Source: an uncultured Bacteroidota bacterium
GTDB taxonomy: Bacteria > Bacteroidota > Bacteroidia > Chitinophagales > Chitinophagaceae
Direction: 5' to 3'
Length of the DNA: 8,951 bases
NCBI GenBank assembly: GCA_946479535.1
Contig: CAMLGP010000073.1
Coordinates: 1 to 8,951, forward strand
Shown here: in pieces, positions 1 through 7,800 of the stretch
How positions within the stretch are numbered: position 1 is the first letter of the stretch
Layout: each line of letters opens with the position of its first letter
Notes under the pieces: generated by a model
Told to the model about the DNA's origin: nothing
The model's database searches: none
Seen by the model: only the letters and a program-made list of their open reading frames with translations
Program-made: the position numbers and the translations under genes

Positions 1-85
1 TTTCAGAGATGACTGCAGTTTTAGAGGATTGATTACAGGATAAAACGATGCTGGCGAGGATAACCAGGTAAAATAAACTCCGCAT
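1..85 (-). CDS. N-terminus of a lipoprotein (partial, runs off left edge)
   Basis: An ATG on the minus strand at 85 opens a frame with no stop to the window edge, giving 28 residues. It starts MRSLFYLVILASIVLSCNQS: a short positive N-region, a hydrophobic core and a lipobox ending in Cys17 (VLSC), followed by a polar stretch. This is a typical Bacteroidota lipoprotein signal peptide, so the product is probably lipidated on the cysteine and anchored in the envelope. The mature domain lies outside the window, so no function can be given. The upstream sequence has TTAATTTG at 119-126 (minus strand), one base from the TAnnTTTG promoter element, which is weak support for a start here. The next gene-like segment to the right reads the opposite way. 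Confidence 0.65.
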   Translation of the reverse strand, partial: MRSLFYLVILASIVLSCNQSSKTAVISE

Positions 86-177
86 GAGAGGTTGTTTAAA
101 ATTCCAGTGAATGTATTTCAAATTAAGTATTTATTAAAACCATTTTGGATTAGTGGCAGAGCGGTTACCTTTGGGAA

Positions 178-340
178 ATGGCAGTTTACAAGATCATAAC
201 CTGCCAGATCGCGGATAGCCTGGGTATTAAAGGGCTGGAAGGTGCTTTATCGCAACAGCGTATATCTTGAATCGGTTATTATTATTATTATTCTGATTGC
301 TATTGAAGTGATCCATTTTTTGGCCGGTGAGATCTTTTAA
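178..340 (+). pseudogene. Internally deleted remnant of an RMD1/RMND1 (DUF155, YagE) family gene
   Basis: Two short pieces in different frames look like the two ends of one protein family. From ATG 178 the frame reads MAVYKIITCQIADSLGIKGL and then goes out of homology, stopping at 268-270. This resembles the start of bacterial RMD1-like proteins (a 'YQIADSIDIK' type opening, from memory). In the next frame, from about 251 to the TAA at 338-340, it reads RNSVYLE, then LESVIIIIILIAIEV, then IHFLAGEIF. This matches the C-terminal membrane helix of the family; human RMND1 ends with a LEWMIVILITIEV-type helix. About 200 residues of the middle are missing, and the junction, near 240-251, also shifts frame. 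An ATT triplet run (278-292) gives two more Ile than expected. The family's bacterial role is poorly known; eukaryotic members are mitochondrial inner-membrane proteins. The assignment rests on remembered family sequence, not a search. Confidence 0.6.
276..292 (+). repeat. ATT trinucleotide run
   Basis: Five perfect ATT units (278-292), preceded by TT, lie inside the segment that encodes the isoleucine-rich C-terminal helix of the RMD1-like remnant. The run can be read as plain Ile codons of a membrane helix. It is also a plausible slippage site, since the helix looks about two residues longer than in family members I remember. Confidence 0.8.
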
Positions 341-344
341 ATAA

Positions 345-372
345 AATTGCCCCGATAACTATCGGGGCAATT
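345..372 (-). terminator. Strong hairpin terminator downstream of the SYLF gene
   Basis: A perfect 12-bp stem, AATTGCCCCGAT at 345-356 and ATCGGGGCAATT at 361-372, closes a 4-nt loop. On the minus strand it is followed by a U-rich tract (TTTTATTT), as in an intrinsic terminator. It sits about 53 nt beyond the SYLF stop codon. It also begins 4 nt after the stop of the plus-strand RMD1-like remnant, so it may once have served two convergent genes, although the plus-strand side lacks a U tract. Confidence 0.88.
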
Positions 373-425
373 CAGATTCCAGAAGCAAAAACGTGATGAA
401 TCTGCTTCCGGGATGGTCAATGAGT

Positions 426-974
426 TTATAGGGGTTTATAACTAAACTTCTGACCGCCAATTGAGGCTTCATACATTAAACCACCCTTTTCCTGGGTAAA
501 TACCATCACCCCATCCCTGTATTTTACATTGGTGGATGCGCCTTTGGTAACTGCCACAGCTGATGCCTGGGCTGAAAATTCAAAGTTGTTCTCCTTGAAC
601 CGGTTCAGGGCTGCCTGGTCCTGAAAGAAGATAACTTCCCGGTATACCTGTCCACCAAACTGGAAGCCTACACTTATCTGTTTCATTTTAGCCGATCCTA
701 TGGCATTTCCTTTTTCGAAAACAATACCATTACCTGCAGCTCCACCCACACCTATGGCGCCTTTCCCCACATTGGGGAATATTACGTACCCTGCGGAACT
801 GTTAAATAATGGCTCCAGAAGGTTGTCTGTAGACACAAATTGTGACCTTGCCTCCTTTGCATCTTCTATCAGTTTATCTATTTTATCTTCATCCTGTGCT
901 TTCAATGACGGCATACTTAAGCCCATGAAAATCAATAAAAAACCTGCCAAAAGGCTTACACTGTTCTTTTTCAT
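426..974 (-). CDS. Secreted SYLF-domain (YSC84-like) lipid-binding protein
   Basis: A 182-residue protein. Residues 1-26 form a signal peptide (MKKN, then a hydrophobic core, cleavage probably after SLKA before Gln27), so the mature protein is exported to the periplasm or beyond. There is no lipobox cysteine. The rest matches the SYLF/YSC84 domain: an N-terminal helix (about 30-50), then the glycine-rich block with AGYVIFPNVGKGAIGVGGA at about 61-79, FQFGGQVYREVIFF, and a C-terminal beta-rich part with YEASIGGQKFSY. SYLF domains bind phosphoinositides in eukaryotes; bacterial secreted members are mostly uncharacterised, so lipid binding is inferred from the family. The length fits a single-domain family member. 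It is a single gene with its own terminator. The start codon is preceded by an A-rich stretch rather than a clear Shine-Dalgarno. No perfect TAnnTTTG promoter was found upstream; TAAAATTTG at 1047-1055 (minus strand) has one extra spacer base. Confidence 0.88.
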   Translation of the reverse strand: MKKNSVSLLAGFLLIFMGLSMPSLKAQDEDKIDKLIEDAKEARSQFVSTDNLLEPLFNSSAGYVIFPNVGKGAIGVGGAAGNGIVFEKGNAIGSAKMKQISVGFQFGGQVYREVIFFQDQAALNRFKENNFEFSAQASAVAVTKGASTNVKYRDGVMVFTQEKGGLMYEASIGGQKFSYKPL

Positions 975-1082
975 TTTTTATTCTTTTTAATTGGTTAGTC
1001 GCTTTTATTTTTCGGACCCAGAGTACTTATACAAAGAATCTGCCAGCAAATTTTATTGATTGGATTTATCCACATCCTCCCA

Positions 1083-1124
1083 AATCAGGCATGATTTTAA
1101 TATATAAAAATCATAACCCTGATT
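1083..1124. repeat. Interrupted 42-bp dyad upstream of the response regulator
   Basis: Inner arms ATGATTTT (1091-1098) and AAAATCAT (1107-1114) flank an 8-nt AT-only centre. Outer arms AATCAGG (1083-1089) and CCTGATT (1118-1124) pair perfectly as well, separated from the inner arms by 1 nt on the left and 3 nt on the right. It lies in the 173-bp divergent gap between the SYLF gene and the receiver gene, ending 23 nt before the latter's ATG. It may be an operator for a dimeric regulator or a 5' leader hairpin. The dyad is seen directly; the role is not known. Confidence 0.7.
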
Positions 1125-1147
1125 AGTGAATATCTAAACTCTGCAAA

Positions 1148-1528
1148 ATGACAAAAACCACGCTGCCCCAAAAGACCAAAAAAATATTGATTGTTGAGGA
1201 TGAAGGCGAAATGTGCTTATTGCTGAATATTTTGCTGGATGCAAAGGAAATGGAGCTTGACCATGTTAAATACCTTTCCAATGCAGTAGAATACCTTGAA
1301 AAGGAAAATCCGGCCGTAGTACTACTGGATAACAAACTGCCAGACGGCTTTGGTGTTGATTTTATCAGTTATATTAAAAAGAACTACCCCGGAATTAAAG
1401 TGATCATGATCTCAGGATTCGATTCCTCTGCCAAAGATGTAGCCATGGAAAACGGAGCCGATGATTACATTGAAAAGCCATTTACAAGAAATCAGCTATT
1501 TGATTCCATTACGCGACTGATGAATTAA
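1148..1528 (+). CDS. Stand-alone response-regulator receiver (CheY-like) protein
   Basis: A 126-residue single receiver domain with the full phosphorylation set. The acidic pair is Glu17-Asp18 in ILIVEDE, the phospho-acceptor Asp61 is in [11 protein letters not shown], Ser89 is the switch Ser/Thr in VIMISGF, and Lys110-Pro111 is in DDYIEKPF. There is no DNA-binding or enzymatic output domain. By family knowledge it would be phosphorylated by a histidine kinase and act by protein contact, as in a phosphorelay or by binding a partner. No kinase lies in the window, so it is an orphan here. ATG 1148 is chosen because the domain begins about 12 residues later and the preceding sequence is non-coding. 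No perfect TAnnTTTG promoter was found upstream; the 1083-1124 dyad is the main upstream structure. The stop overlaps that of the convergent hutU by 4 bp. Confidence 0.93.
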   Translation: MTKTTLPQKTKKILIVEDEGEMCLLLNILLDAKEMELDHVKYLSNAVEYLEKENPAVVLLDNKLPDGFGVDFISYIKKNYPGIKVIMISGFDSSAKDVAMENGADDYIEKPFTRNQLFDSITRLMN

Positions 1529-3189
1529 TCCATTCCCAACCCATTCTTACGGGCTGTTTCCCTGGCTATTTCGTAGCCAGCATCTGCATGTCGTATTACC
1601 CCAAGTCCCGGGTCATTACGCAGTACTCTGGCAAGGCGTGCTGCTGCATCATCTGTTCCATCTGCAACTATTACCATACCGGCATGAATGCTATAACCCA
1701 TCCCTACCCCACCACCATGGTGCAGGCTCACCCAACTGGCGCCACCTGCTGTATTAACCAGCGCATTTAATATTGGCCAGTCTGCCACCGCATCGCTGCC
1801 ATCCAGCATGGCTTCCGTTTCCCGGTTAGGCGATGCCACTGAACCAGTATCAAGATGGTCCCTTCCGATAACAATGGGGGCCTTTACCTTTCCGGTCTTT
1901 ACCAGTTCATTAAATGCCAACCCGGCCTTTTCCCGTTCACCCTGGCCAAGCCAGCATATACGTGCGGGAAGGCCCTGGAATGCAATCTTTTTTCGTGCAA
2001 GAGATATCCACCGTTGTAACCCCCTATTGGCTGGGAATAGTTTTAAAATAGTCTCATCTGTTACTGCTATATCAGCGGGGTCACCACTTAATGCAGCCCA
2101 GCGGAATGGGCCCTTTCCTTCACAAAACAGGGGGCGGATATAGGCCGGTACGAATCCGGGAAAATCAAATGCGTTCTTAACTCCTTTCTCTTGTGCCCGC
2201 GCGCGGATATTATTACCATAATCAAATGTGATCGCTCCCTTTTTCTGAAGTTCAAGCATTAAAGTAACATGGCGTACCATGGAGTTATAGGCATACGCAA
2301 TATAATCATCAGGGTTTTGTTCCCTCAATACCTTCGCCTGTTCATAAGAGATCTCATGTGGCCAGTAACCAGTGAGTGGATCATGCGCGGAAGTCTGATC
2401 CGTCAATGTATCTGGAATAATGTTACGCTCAATTAATCTCTCCAGCAAATGAATGGCATTGCATACCACACCAATACTCTTACTCTCTCCTGCTTTTTTG
2501 TACTTCAATGCCTGATCGATTGCCTGGTCAATGTCACGTATCTTTTCATCCAGGTATTTTGTTTCAATACGTTTATCAACCCGCCATTCTTCTACTTCTG
2601 CAATCAGTGCAACTCCTTCATTCATGGTTATGGCCAGTGGTTGAGCACCACCCATACCGCCAAGGCCAGCACTAACATTCAGTGTCCCTTTTAGCGTTCC
2701 ATTAAAATGTTTATCACCAGCTGCGGCGTACGTTTCATAGGTACCCTGAACAATTCCCTGTGATCCAATGTAGATCCAGGAACCTGCTGTCATCTGACCA
2801 TACATCATCAATCCTTTCTTTTCCAGTTCATCAAAATGTTGCCAGTTGGCCCATTTGGGAACCAGTTGGGAATTGCTGATCAATACACGTGGCGCATCTT
2901 TATGAGTCTTTAATATACCAACGGGTTTGCCGCTTTGAATGAGCAGGGATTCATCATTCTCCAATATTTTTAGCGCAGCTATGATCCTGTCTAATGATTC
3001 AATATTCCTGGCCGCTTTACCACGGCCACCATACACAATCAGATCTTCCGGGCGTTCTGCTACGTCTGGATCAAGATTATTCAGCAGCATGCGTAAGGCT
3101 GCTTCCTGAATCCATCCCTTGCAATTGAGTTTAGTGCCTGTTGGTGTTTTGTATTTATTCACATCATACCGGGGAGAAGCAGTATTCAT
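1525..3189 (-). CDS. hutU: Urocanate hydratase (urocanase), HutU
   Basis: A 554-residue protein of full family length (the Pseudomonas enzyme is about 557). It catalyses the second step of histidine degradation, adding water to urocanate to give 4-imidazolone-5-propionate, with tightly bound NAD+ acting as electrophile; it is cytosolic. Visible hallmarks are [10 protein letters not shown] at 53-62, the glycine-rich [12 protein letters not shown] at 175-186, [15 protein letters not shown] at 263-277, and the urocanase signature [16 protein letters not shown] at 404-419 with conserved Cys412 (the equivalent of Cys410 in Pseudomonas), then [13 protein letters not shown] at 488-500. No frameshift or missing block was seen. 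No hutH, hutI or hutG is visible within this window, so either the pathway genes lie elsewhere or the gene stands alone. It begins 82 bp after the haloperoxidase gene on the same strand but has its own promoter match, so it is probably transcribed separately. Confidence 0.97.
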   Translation of the reverse strand: MNTASPRYDVNKYKTPTGTKLNCKGWIQEAALRMLLNNLDPDVAERPEDLIVYGGRGKAARNIESLDRIIAALKILENDESLLIQSGKPVGILKTHKDAPRVLISNSQLVPKWANWQHFDELEKKGLMMYGQMTAGSWIYIGSQGIVQGTYETYAAAGDKHFNGTLKGTLNVSAGLGGMGGAQPLAITMNEGVALIAEVEEWRVDKRIETKYLDEKIRDIDQAIDQALKYKKAGESKSIGVVCNAIHLLERLIERNIIPDTLTDQTSAHDPLTGYWPHEISYEQAKVLREQNPDDYIAYAYNSMVRHVTLMLELQKKGAITFDYGNNIRARAQEKGVKNAFDFPGFVPAYIRPLFCEGKGPFRWAALSGDPADIAVTDETILKLFPANRGLQRWISLARKKIAFQGLPARICWLGQGEREKAGLAFNELVKTGKVKAPIVIGRDHLDTGSVASPNRETEAMLDGSDAVADWPILNALVNTAGGASWVSLHHGGGVGMGYSIHAGMVIVADGTDDAAARLARVLRNDPGLGVIRHADAGYEIARETARKNGLGMD

Positions 3190-3214
3190 AGTAGAAAAGA
3201 TTTAGTTCACTGCC

Positions 3215-3222
3215 CAAAAGTA
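3215..3222 (-). promoter_or_regulatory. Bacteroidota-type -7 promoter element for hutU
   Basis: On the minus strand the octamer TACTTTTG fits the Bacteroidota consensus TAnnTTTG exactly. It ends 25 nt before the hutU ATG, implying a leader of about 20 nt. About 20 nt upstream there is TTA where the -33 TTG would be expected, so the upstream element is imperfect. No Shine-Dalgarno is seen before the ATG, which is common in this phylum. Confidence 0.55.
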
Positions 3223-3271
3223 ATGAAATTAATAGCCTGTAAGGGTCCGGTAACTCCTAATTGTCCGGTTG

Positions 3272-4591
3272 CTATTCCTTTATTTTTTTTATAATGAAAT
3301 CACCAATTTTTCTACCCAATACGCCACCTTCCAAAACACTTAGGCGATAATGAATACCTCCATATAGCCGGCTTAATGAGCATTCATCGGCGGCCTGCAG
3401 AAATGAAGTAAAGTCACGCTGCATTCCAATGTAACGGAGATCACTGGTATCGGTAAAAGCAAAATCATCACCGTATAAATGAGTGAGCATAGTTGCTGCA
3501 GCGGCAGTAATAGTGCTATGCCCGCTGGTGTATTCAGGAAAAGGCGGGGTCTGCAGTAAGGAAGTCCATGTTTTTTCTATCGATTCATTAATGATGGTAA
3601 TGGGTCTCACATAATTTGTTTTGTATTTTATATCCCAGCAGGAAACAAAGGCATCAAAAAGGGCAACAGCAGTAAGCGCGTAGGTTTTAGCGATCTTCAC
3701 TTCATCTGCATGTGTTTTCTTACAGGCAATAGCAGCTATCCCCATCCAGTGACCACCAGGCGTAATTTTTTTATTGCCAAACATCATGTGACCGGAATGT
3801 TCTATTACAAAAGGATTATCATCCCAGAATTTTGCAATTGTAATTTGTTCTGGTGTAAGATTCCTGGCTACATCATATACATCCTTTACCATGCGGTAAA
3901 ATTCACTGGTTGTATCCCTGCTGAATTTTGGAGGTTCATTTCCAGGAAACTGGGAACATGAATCAATAGCAAAGGGCATCATGGTATTCCAGCAATATTC
4001 AATACCATCAAGATAGTCAGGAGGAGTTGGCCGCCATTTTCCGTCTTCCATACTACCCAGGTATTTGGGTTTGCCTCTTGTCTTTAGATAATTGTCTACA
4101 GCAAATCGCTTAAGTATGGCCCCCGCAACTGAATCGCCAAAATCTACAGACCTGGCGTATACAGAATCTTCCAGTGATTCATGGAAGCGCTGAAGCAGAT
4201 CATGCTCGTATGCTTTTAAACTATCTACTGAAAATGTTACCTTTTTTGCCACAGCCAGGAAAGCCTCAGTTGCGGCCAATACATAATTATACTTTTTAGT
4301 GGTATCAGGCACTGGCATTTTTCCAAATCCATGCATCTGCTCGGCAAGTGAAGGACTACCTGGCTGCATATACTTTACTGCTTCATAGGAAGCCAAAGAA
4401 GTGTAAGCATAAATTCTTGCAGCAACTGGTGGAGTAAAAACATCATAAATGATCAACTGGGTCAATTCATCCTGATTATTATGAAGGATATCTTCATTAT
4501 TTAAAACAATGTCTTTTTTTTGTTTGCAGGAAGCCAGGATTATTGATAGAAGTACTATTGCAGGAAAAGAGCGAAGTGCAAGTTTATTCAT
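3272..4591 (-). CDS. Vanadium-dependent haloperoxidase / PAP2-fold lipoprotein
   Basis: A 439-residue protein. Residues 1-22 are a lipoprotein signal peptide with lipobox LASC (Cys22). The C-terminal half carries the metal/phosphate pocket shared by vanadium haloperoxidases and acid phosphatases: Lys322-x6-Arg329-Pro, then FPEYTSGHST with Ser356-Gly357-His358 (His358 as the acid-base residue), then Ser407-Arg408 and His414 in SRLYGGIHYRLS. By family knowledge such enzymes oxidise halides with H2O2 via bound vanadate, or hydrolyse phosphate esters, and sequence alone does not decide between them. Two positions deviate: Thr355 replaces the usual Pro of PSGH, and Ser418 sits where many homologues have an Asp after the His. 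The N-terminal part (about 30-310) is helical and typical of bacterial family members. It follows the FG-GAP lipoprotein on the same strand after 227 bp, and no clear terminator was seen after its stop. Confidence 0.9.
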   Translation of the reverse strand: MNKLALRSFPAIVLLSIILASCKQKKDIVLNNEDILHNNQDELTQLIIYDVFTPPVAARIYAYTSLASYEAVKYMQPGSPSLAEQMHGFGKMPVPDTTKKYNYVLAATEAFLAVAKKVTFSVDSLKAYEHDLLQRFHESLEDSVYARSVDFGDSVAGAILKRFAVDNYLKTRGKPKYLGSMEDGKWRPTPPDYLDGIEYCWNTMMPFAIDSCSQFPGNEPPKFSRDTTSEFYRMVKDVYDVARNLTPEQITIAKFWDDNPFVIEHSGHMMFGNKKITPGGHWMGIAAIACKKTHADEVKIAKTYALTAVALFDAFVSCWDIKYKTNYVRPITIINESIEKTWTSLLQTPPFPEYTSGHSTITAAAATMLTHLYGDDFAFTDTSDLRYIGMQRDFTSFLQAADECSLSRLYGGIHYRLSVLEGGVLGRKIGDFIIKKIKE

Positions 4592-4624
4592 TGGTAACTA
4601 TGGTTAGAAATTAAACAATATAAT

Positions 4625-4703
4625 TTATACTTTTTCAGGTTCAGGGTCAATAATAAAACATTACCGGTTCTCTTAACGAACCAGTATCAATGAAAAAGTA
4701 TAA
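4625..4703. repeat. Nested inverted repeat in the spacer before the haloperoxidase gene
   Basis: A perfect 13-bp inverted repeat, TTATACTTTTTCA (4625-4637) and TGAAAAAGTATAA (4691-4703), encloses a second one, ACCGGTTC (4663-4670) and GAACCAGT (4678-4685), with one mismatch. A further GGTTC at 4638-4642, directly next to the left outer arm, could compete with 4666-4670 for pairing to GAACC (4678-4682), so two alternative folds are possible. In minus-strand RNA this would be a leader structure 34 nt before the haloperoxidase ATG or the end of the FG-GAP transcript. The inner hairpin lacks a strong U tract, so a plain terminator is not well supported. Confidence 0.7.
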
Positions 4704-4782
4704 GCATAAGCGGAGCTCCGGTTTACCGGTAGATTGCCTCAGTCCTGATACTCACAAAATGAATGAATTGCTTGCTAAATAA
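4690..4782 (+). CDS. Possible small basic ORF, 30 residues (doubtful)
   Basis: An ATG-to-TAA frame on the plus strand starts MKKYKHKRSSGLPVDC, with a lysine/arginine-rich N-terminus and an amphipathic end (HKMNELLAK). It fits wholly within the spacer between the FG-GAP and haloperoxidase genes, antisense to their transcription. There is no Shine-Dalgarno. An octamer TACTTTTT at 4628-4635 is one base from TAnnTTTG, but it lies in the inverted repeat. The start codon overlaps the right arm of that repeat. I do not recognise the peptide, and chance is a good explanation. Confidence 0.15.
   Translation: MKKYKHKRSSGLPVDCLSPDTHKMNELLAK
4711..4729. repeat. Overlapping short palindromes
   Basis: CGGAGCTCCG (4711-4720) is a perfect 10-bp palindrome and overlaps CCGGTTTACCGG (4718-4729), two 5-bp arms around TT. 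The octamer TTACCGGT within the latter (4723-4730) also occurs at 4661-4668, in the inner hairpin next door. They are GC-rich islands in an otherwise AT-rich spacer. No function can be assigned. Confidence 0.55.
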
Positions 4783-4816
4783 GCAGTAGGCACCTTCTCT
4801 CTGCAATGTACCATAA

Positions 4817-4831
4817 TTTCATTTCATTTCA
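4817..4831. repeat. Three tandem TTTCA units over the FG-GAP gene stop codon
   Basis: Three perfect 5-bp units (ATGAA-type on the coding strand) span the last codons and the TGA stop of the FG-GAP lipoprotein gene. Slippage by one unit would shift the frame at the very end and alter only the last few residues, so it probably has little effect. Confidence 0.75.
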
Positions 4832-7800
4832 TATTTGAACTCCACATTCCGCGTATTGCCTTTACTATCGGTAATTGTACAGGTTTTTACCCTATAAGGG
4901 AATAGCAGAAAGCGCCCACTCTGGGAAAGAAAAGAAGCTCCATATGTGAATTCAAAACGCTGCTTCCTTCCATCTTCCATTGTCAATTGTGCAAATACAT
5001 CTCCGGGTAAAGCAGATATGATGAACCCGTTTTTCTTTCCTCTATAAGCCAGGAGTGGCCCTCTATTTTGGGTAGCCAGTAATAAGAATCTTCCATCTGC
5101 GCACCGCAACTTCGCAAGGGCTTTCCCATTTCCCTTAATGAATACCCCACTTTGCAGAATGGACAATGGGGTAAAGTCTCCATTGCCCTTACCTTTTAAT
5201 ACCAGCCCATCCAGCGCATCATACCTGCCCATTGCCGGATCGGTTCCATAATCATTAGTATTGAATGCAAGATCCAGGTTGCCATCAGCATCAAAATCGT
5301 CAGCTACAATTCCATTTAGCTGGGAAAGTTGAGCCGGTACTGGCAACTGGCTGATGCTAAACTTCCCATTTCCCTCATTTTTAATAAAAGCAGAAGCCAT
5401 ATAGTTTGCATTCAGGACAATGGCATCCTTTCTTTTATCAGCCGGCAAAATTTCATCCATTGGAGCAGTTGCATAGCTTTTGTAATTAGTATATTTTGTC
5501 CTCGTACTTAAGAGCTGCTTGATCATATCATCTCTGCCATTAGCCGGGAATTCATGCCAGGCTGAGCCCTTTTCCAGGTTATCCAATAAATAAAGTGAAG
5601 GAAGGGCATCAAATGTTCCATCACCATTAAAATCTTTGGCATAGATATGAACAGGCTTACCGGTACTAGCCTTGAAAATCGAATTGAGACCAAGGTTTCC
5701 GGCTATATAGTCAATATCTCCGTCATTGTCAAAATCCCCGGAGGTTAAGCTGTTCCACCATCCGGTCTTATCATTGATCCCACTGGTTTCACTTTTATTG
5801 ACAAACTTTCCATTTTCATTATGAAGGAAAGTAACCGGCATCCACTCGCCTGCCAACACCAGGTCTGGCCACCCATCATTATCGTAATCAGTGAAAATGC
5901 CATCACAGCATAAGCCCAGTTTGATCAACGCAGGTGCCACTTCTTTGGTTACATCAGTGAAATGAACAATACCGTTTTTTGAATCATTTCTATACAGGAA
6001 ACTGCTTACCGGTTTGGGATATTCATGTGGTTCAACCCTGCCTGCAATAAAAAGGTCAAGGTCTCCATCTTTATCATAATCTGCAGCCCGCACACAAAAC
6101 TTGCTACCGGTATTAAAGGGAAGAGCTGCAGAATCCAATGTAAATTTCCCTTTTCCATCATTTAAATACAATTGGTCCAGATACGCTTTGCTTCCACTAT
6201 CATATTGATAACCTCCGGCTGAAATATATAGGTCCAGTTCATTGTCATTATCTGCATCTAACAACAGTAATCCGCGGTCTTCAGAAGCTTTTTGTGCTTC
6301 CCTCTCAGGGCCAAGCAATGAACGCTGGGCAAACCTGCTATTTTTATCCTGTATAAATAGCTGTGCACTATGCCCAGTTACCCCCCCTGTAATAAAATCA
6401 TCCAGGCCATCACCATTAATATCACCTACAGCGATGCCAGGGGTATATTCGGAAAGTTTATGAGGCATTAGCTTCTGAATATTGAAATCAATAAAATCCC
6501 TTTGTTCATGAACATAATTGATGCCTGCTTCGGAAGTGACATTGATGAACCAGTTGTTAGAAGCATATATTGGAGGTACAGGTTTAGTCATATCTGTACT
6601 AATTCCTATTGTGATCAATTTATCTACGCCCATTCCCTTCAGGGTTTGGCTTCCCTGGTTATGCAACTCAACTACCAGTGAGTCTATCACCGGATTAGTA
6701 CCCAGTCCTATATGAAGTATGTTCGGGTTAGACGATATATATCCCCTGTAAGGATTATTATAATAGGTTTGAGTAATCCCTTTTTGATAAACTGTTACCC
6801 TGGCTCCTATCGCATCCCGGTTATTGGAGGGGCCATTGAATTTTATAGAGAGGTAATGCGGTTTATTTTCAACTTTGTCATTGATCCTGTTCTCATAAAT
6901 GGCTGAAGGGTCCGTGATATGATTGACAATAATATCCAGGTCTCCATCATTATCCAGGTCTGCATAAGCAGCCCCATTGGAAAAGGTTGGTTGCTCAAAT
7001 CCCCAGTCCATGGTCTTATCCGTAAATTTCAGATTGCCCTCATTCCGGTAACAATAATTATGGATCTTGACGGCAGGGATCTCTTTCAGCATATCCTTTT
7101 TTGAAGTAAGCTGATAGGCCTGATTTCTGAAGGTCATAAAATCCCGGTCAGTGATATCCTTTGGAAATCCATTGGTGAAAAAGATATCCTTGTTGCCATC
7201 ATTATCCAGATCTGCTACTAATGGTGTCCAACTCCAGTCTGTTTCTGCAATTCCGGCAAAATAGCCCGCATCTCCAAATACAGGATGAGTGATGGTATCC
7301 TGCTCGCCAACTGTTGGTCCCATATTCAGCTGAAGCATATTGCGGGTATATTGGTATTGATAACCGAACTGTTCTGTATTCTGATAGGTTTGATAGGAAA
7401 TGGGTGCCTGGAACATTTTCTTCCGGAAATTGTCCTGCGGTGCCATATCTACCTCAATTACATCCGCAAGACCGTCATTATTGATATCCACTGCATCACT
7501 GCCCATTGAATTGGCGGCTCCGTGTTTGAAATAATCATTTACATGATCAGTGAAAGTGCCATCGTGGTTGTTTATATATAAAACATTACTGGAAACATAA
7601 TCATTCAAAACCAGTACATCCAGCCATCCATCATTATTAAAATCTTCTATATCGGCAGCATGGGTATATCCTTCTATCAGAATGCCGGCCTGACGGGAAA
7701 CATCAGTAAAAACAGGATGTTTCAAAGAATCATTCCAGTCATTGCGGTACAGTCTGCAGGTACTTGGATGTTCCCCATTCAGATTGCGTTTCCGGAAAAC

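Noticed and set aside
150..235. tRNA-like text (GGCAGAGCGGTTACC and similar)
   Set aside because: No acceptor stem, anticodon stem or T-arm could be folded around it. The stretch from 178 is better explained as the N-terminus of the RMD1-like remnant.
700..990. 96-residue plus-strand frame opposite the SYLF gene
   Set aside because: It is a shadow of the SYLF coding sequence, whose signal peptide and domain motifs fix the minus strand as coding.
3244..3271. Possible terminator after the haloperoxidase gene, from repeated TCCGGT (3246-3251 and 3264-3269)
   Set aside because: Only a 4-bp CCGG/CCGG pairing with a long loop is possible, and no U tract follows it on the minus strand.
4625..4703. 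Small mobile element bounded by the 13-bp inverted repeats
   Set aside because: The flanks show no target-site duplication, no second copy is in the window, and a 79-bp unit with an internal hairpin fits an RNA or regulatory structure better.
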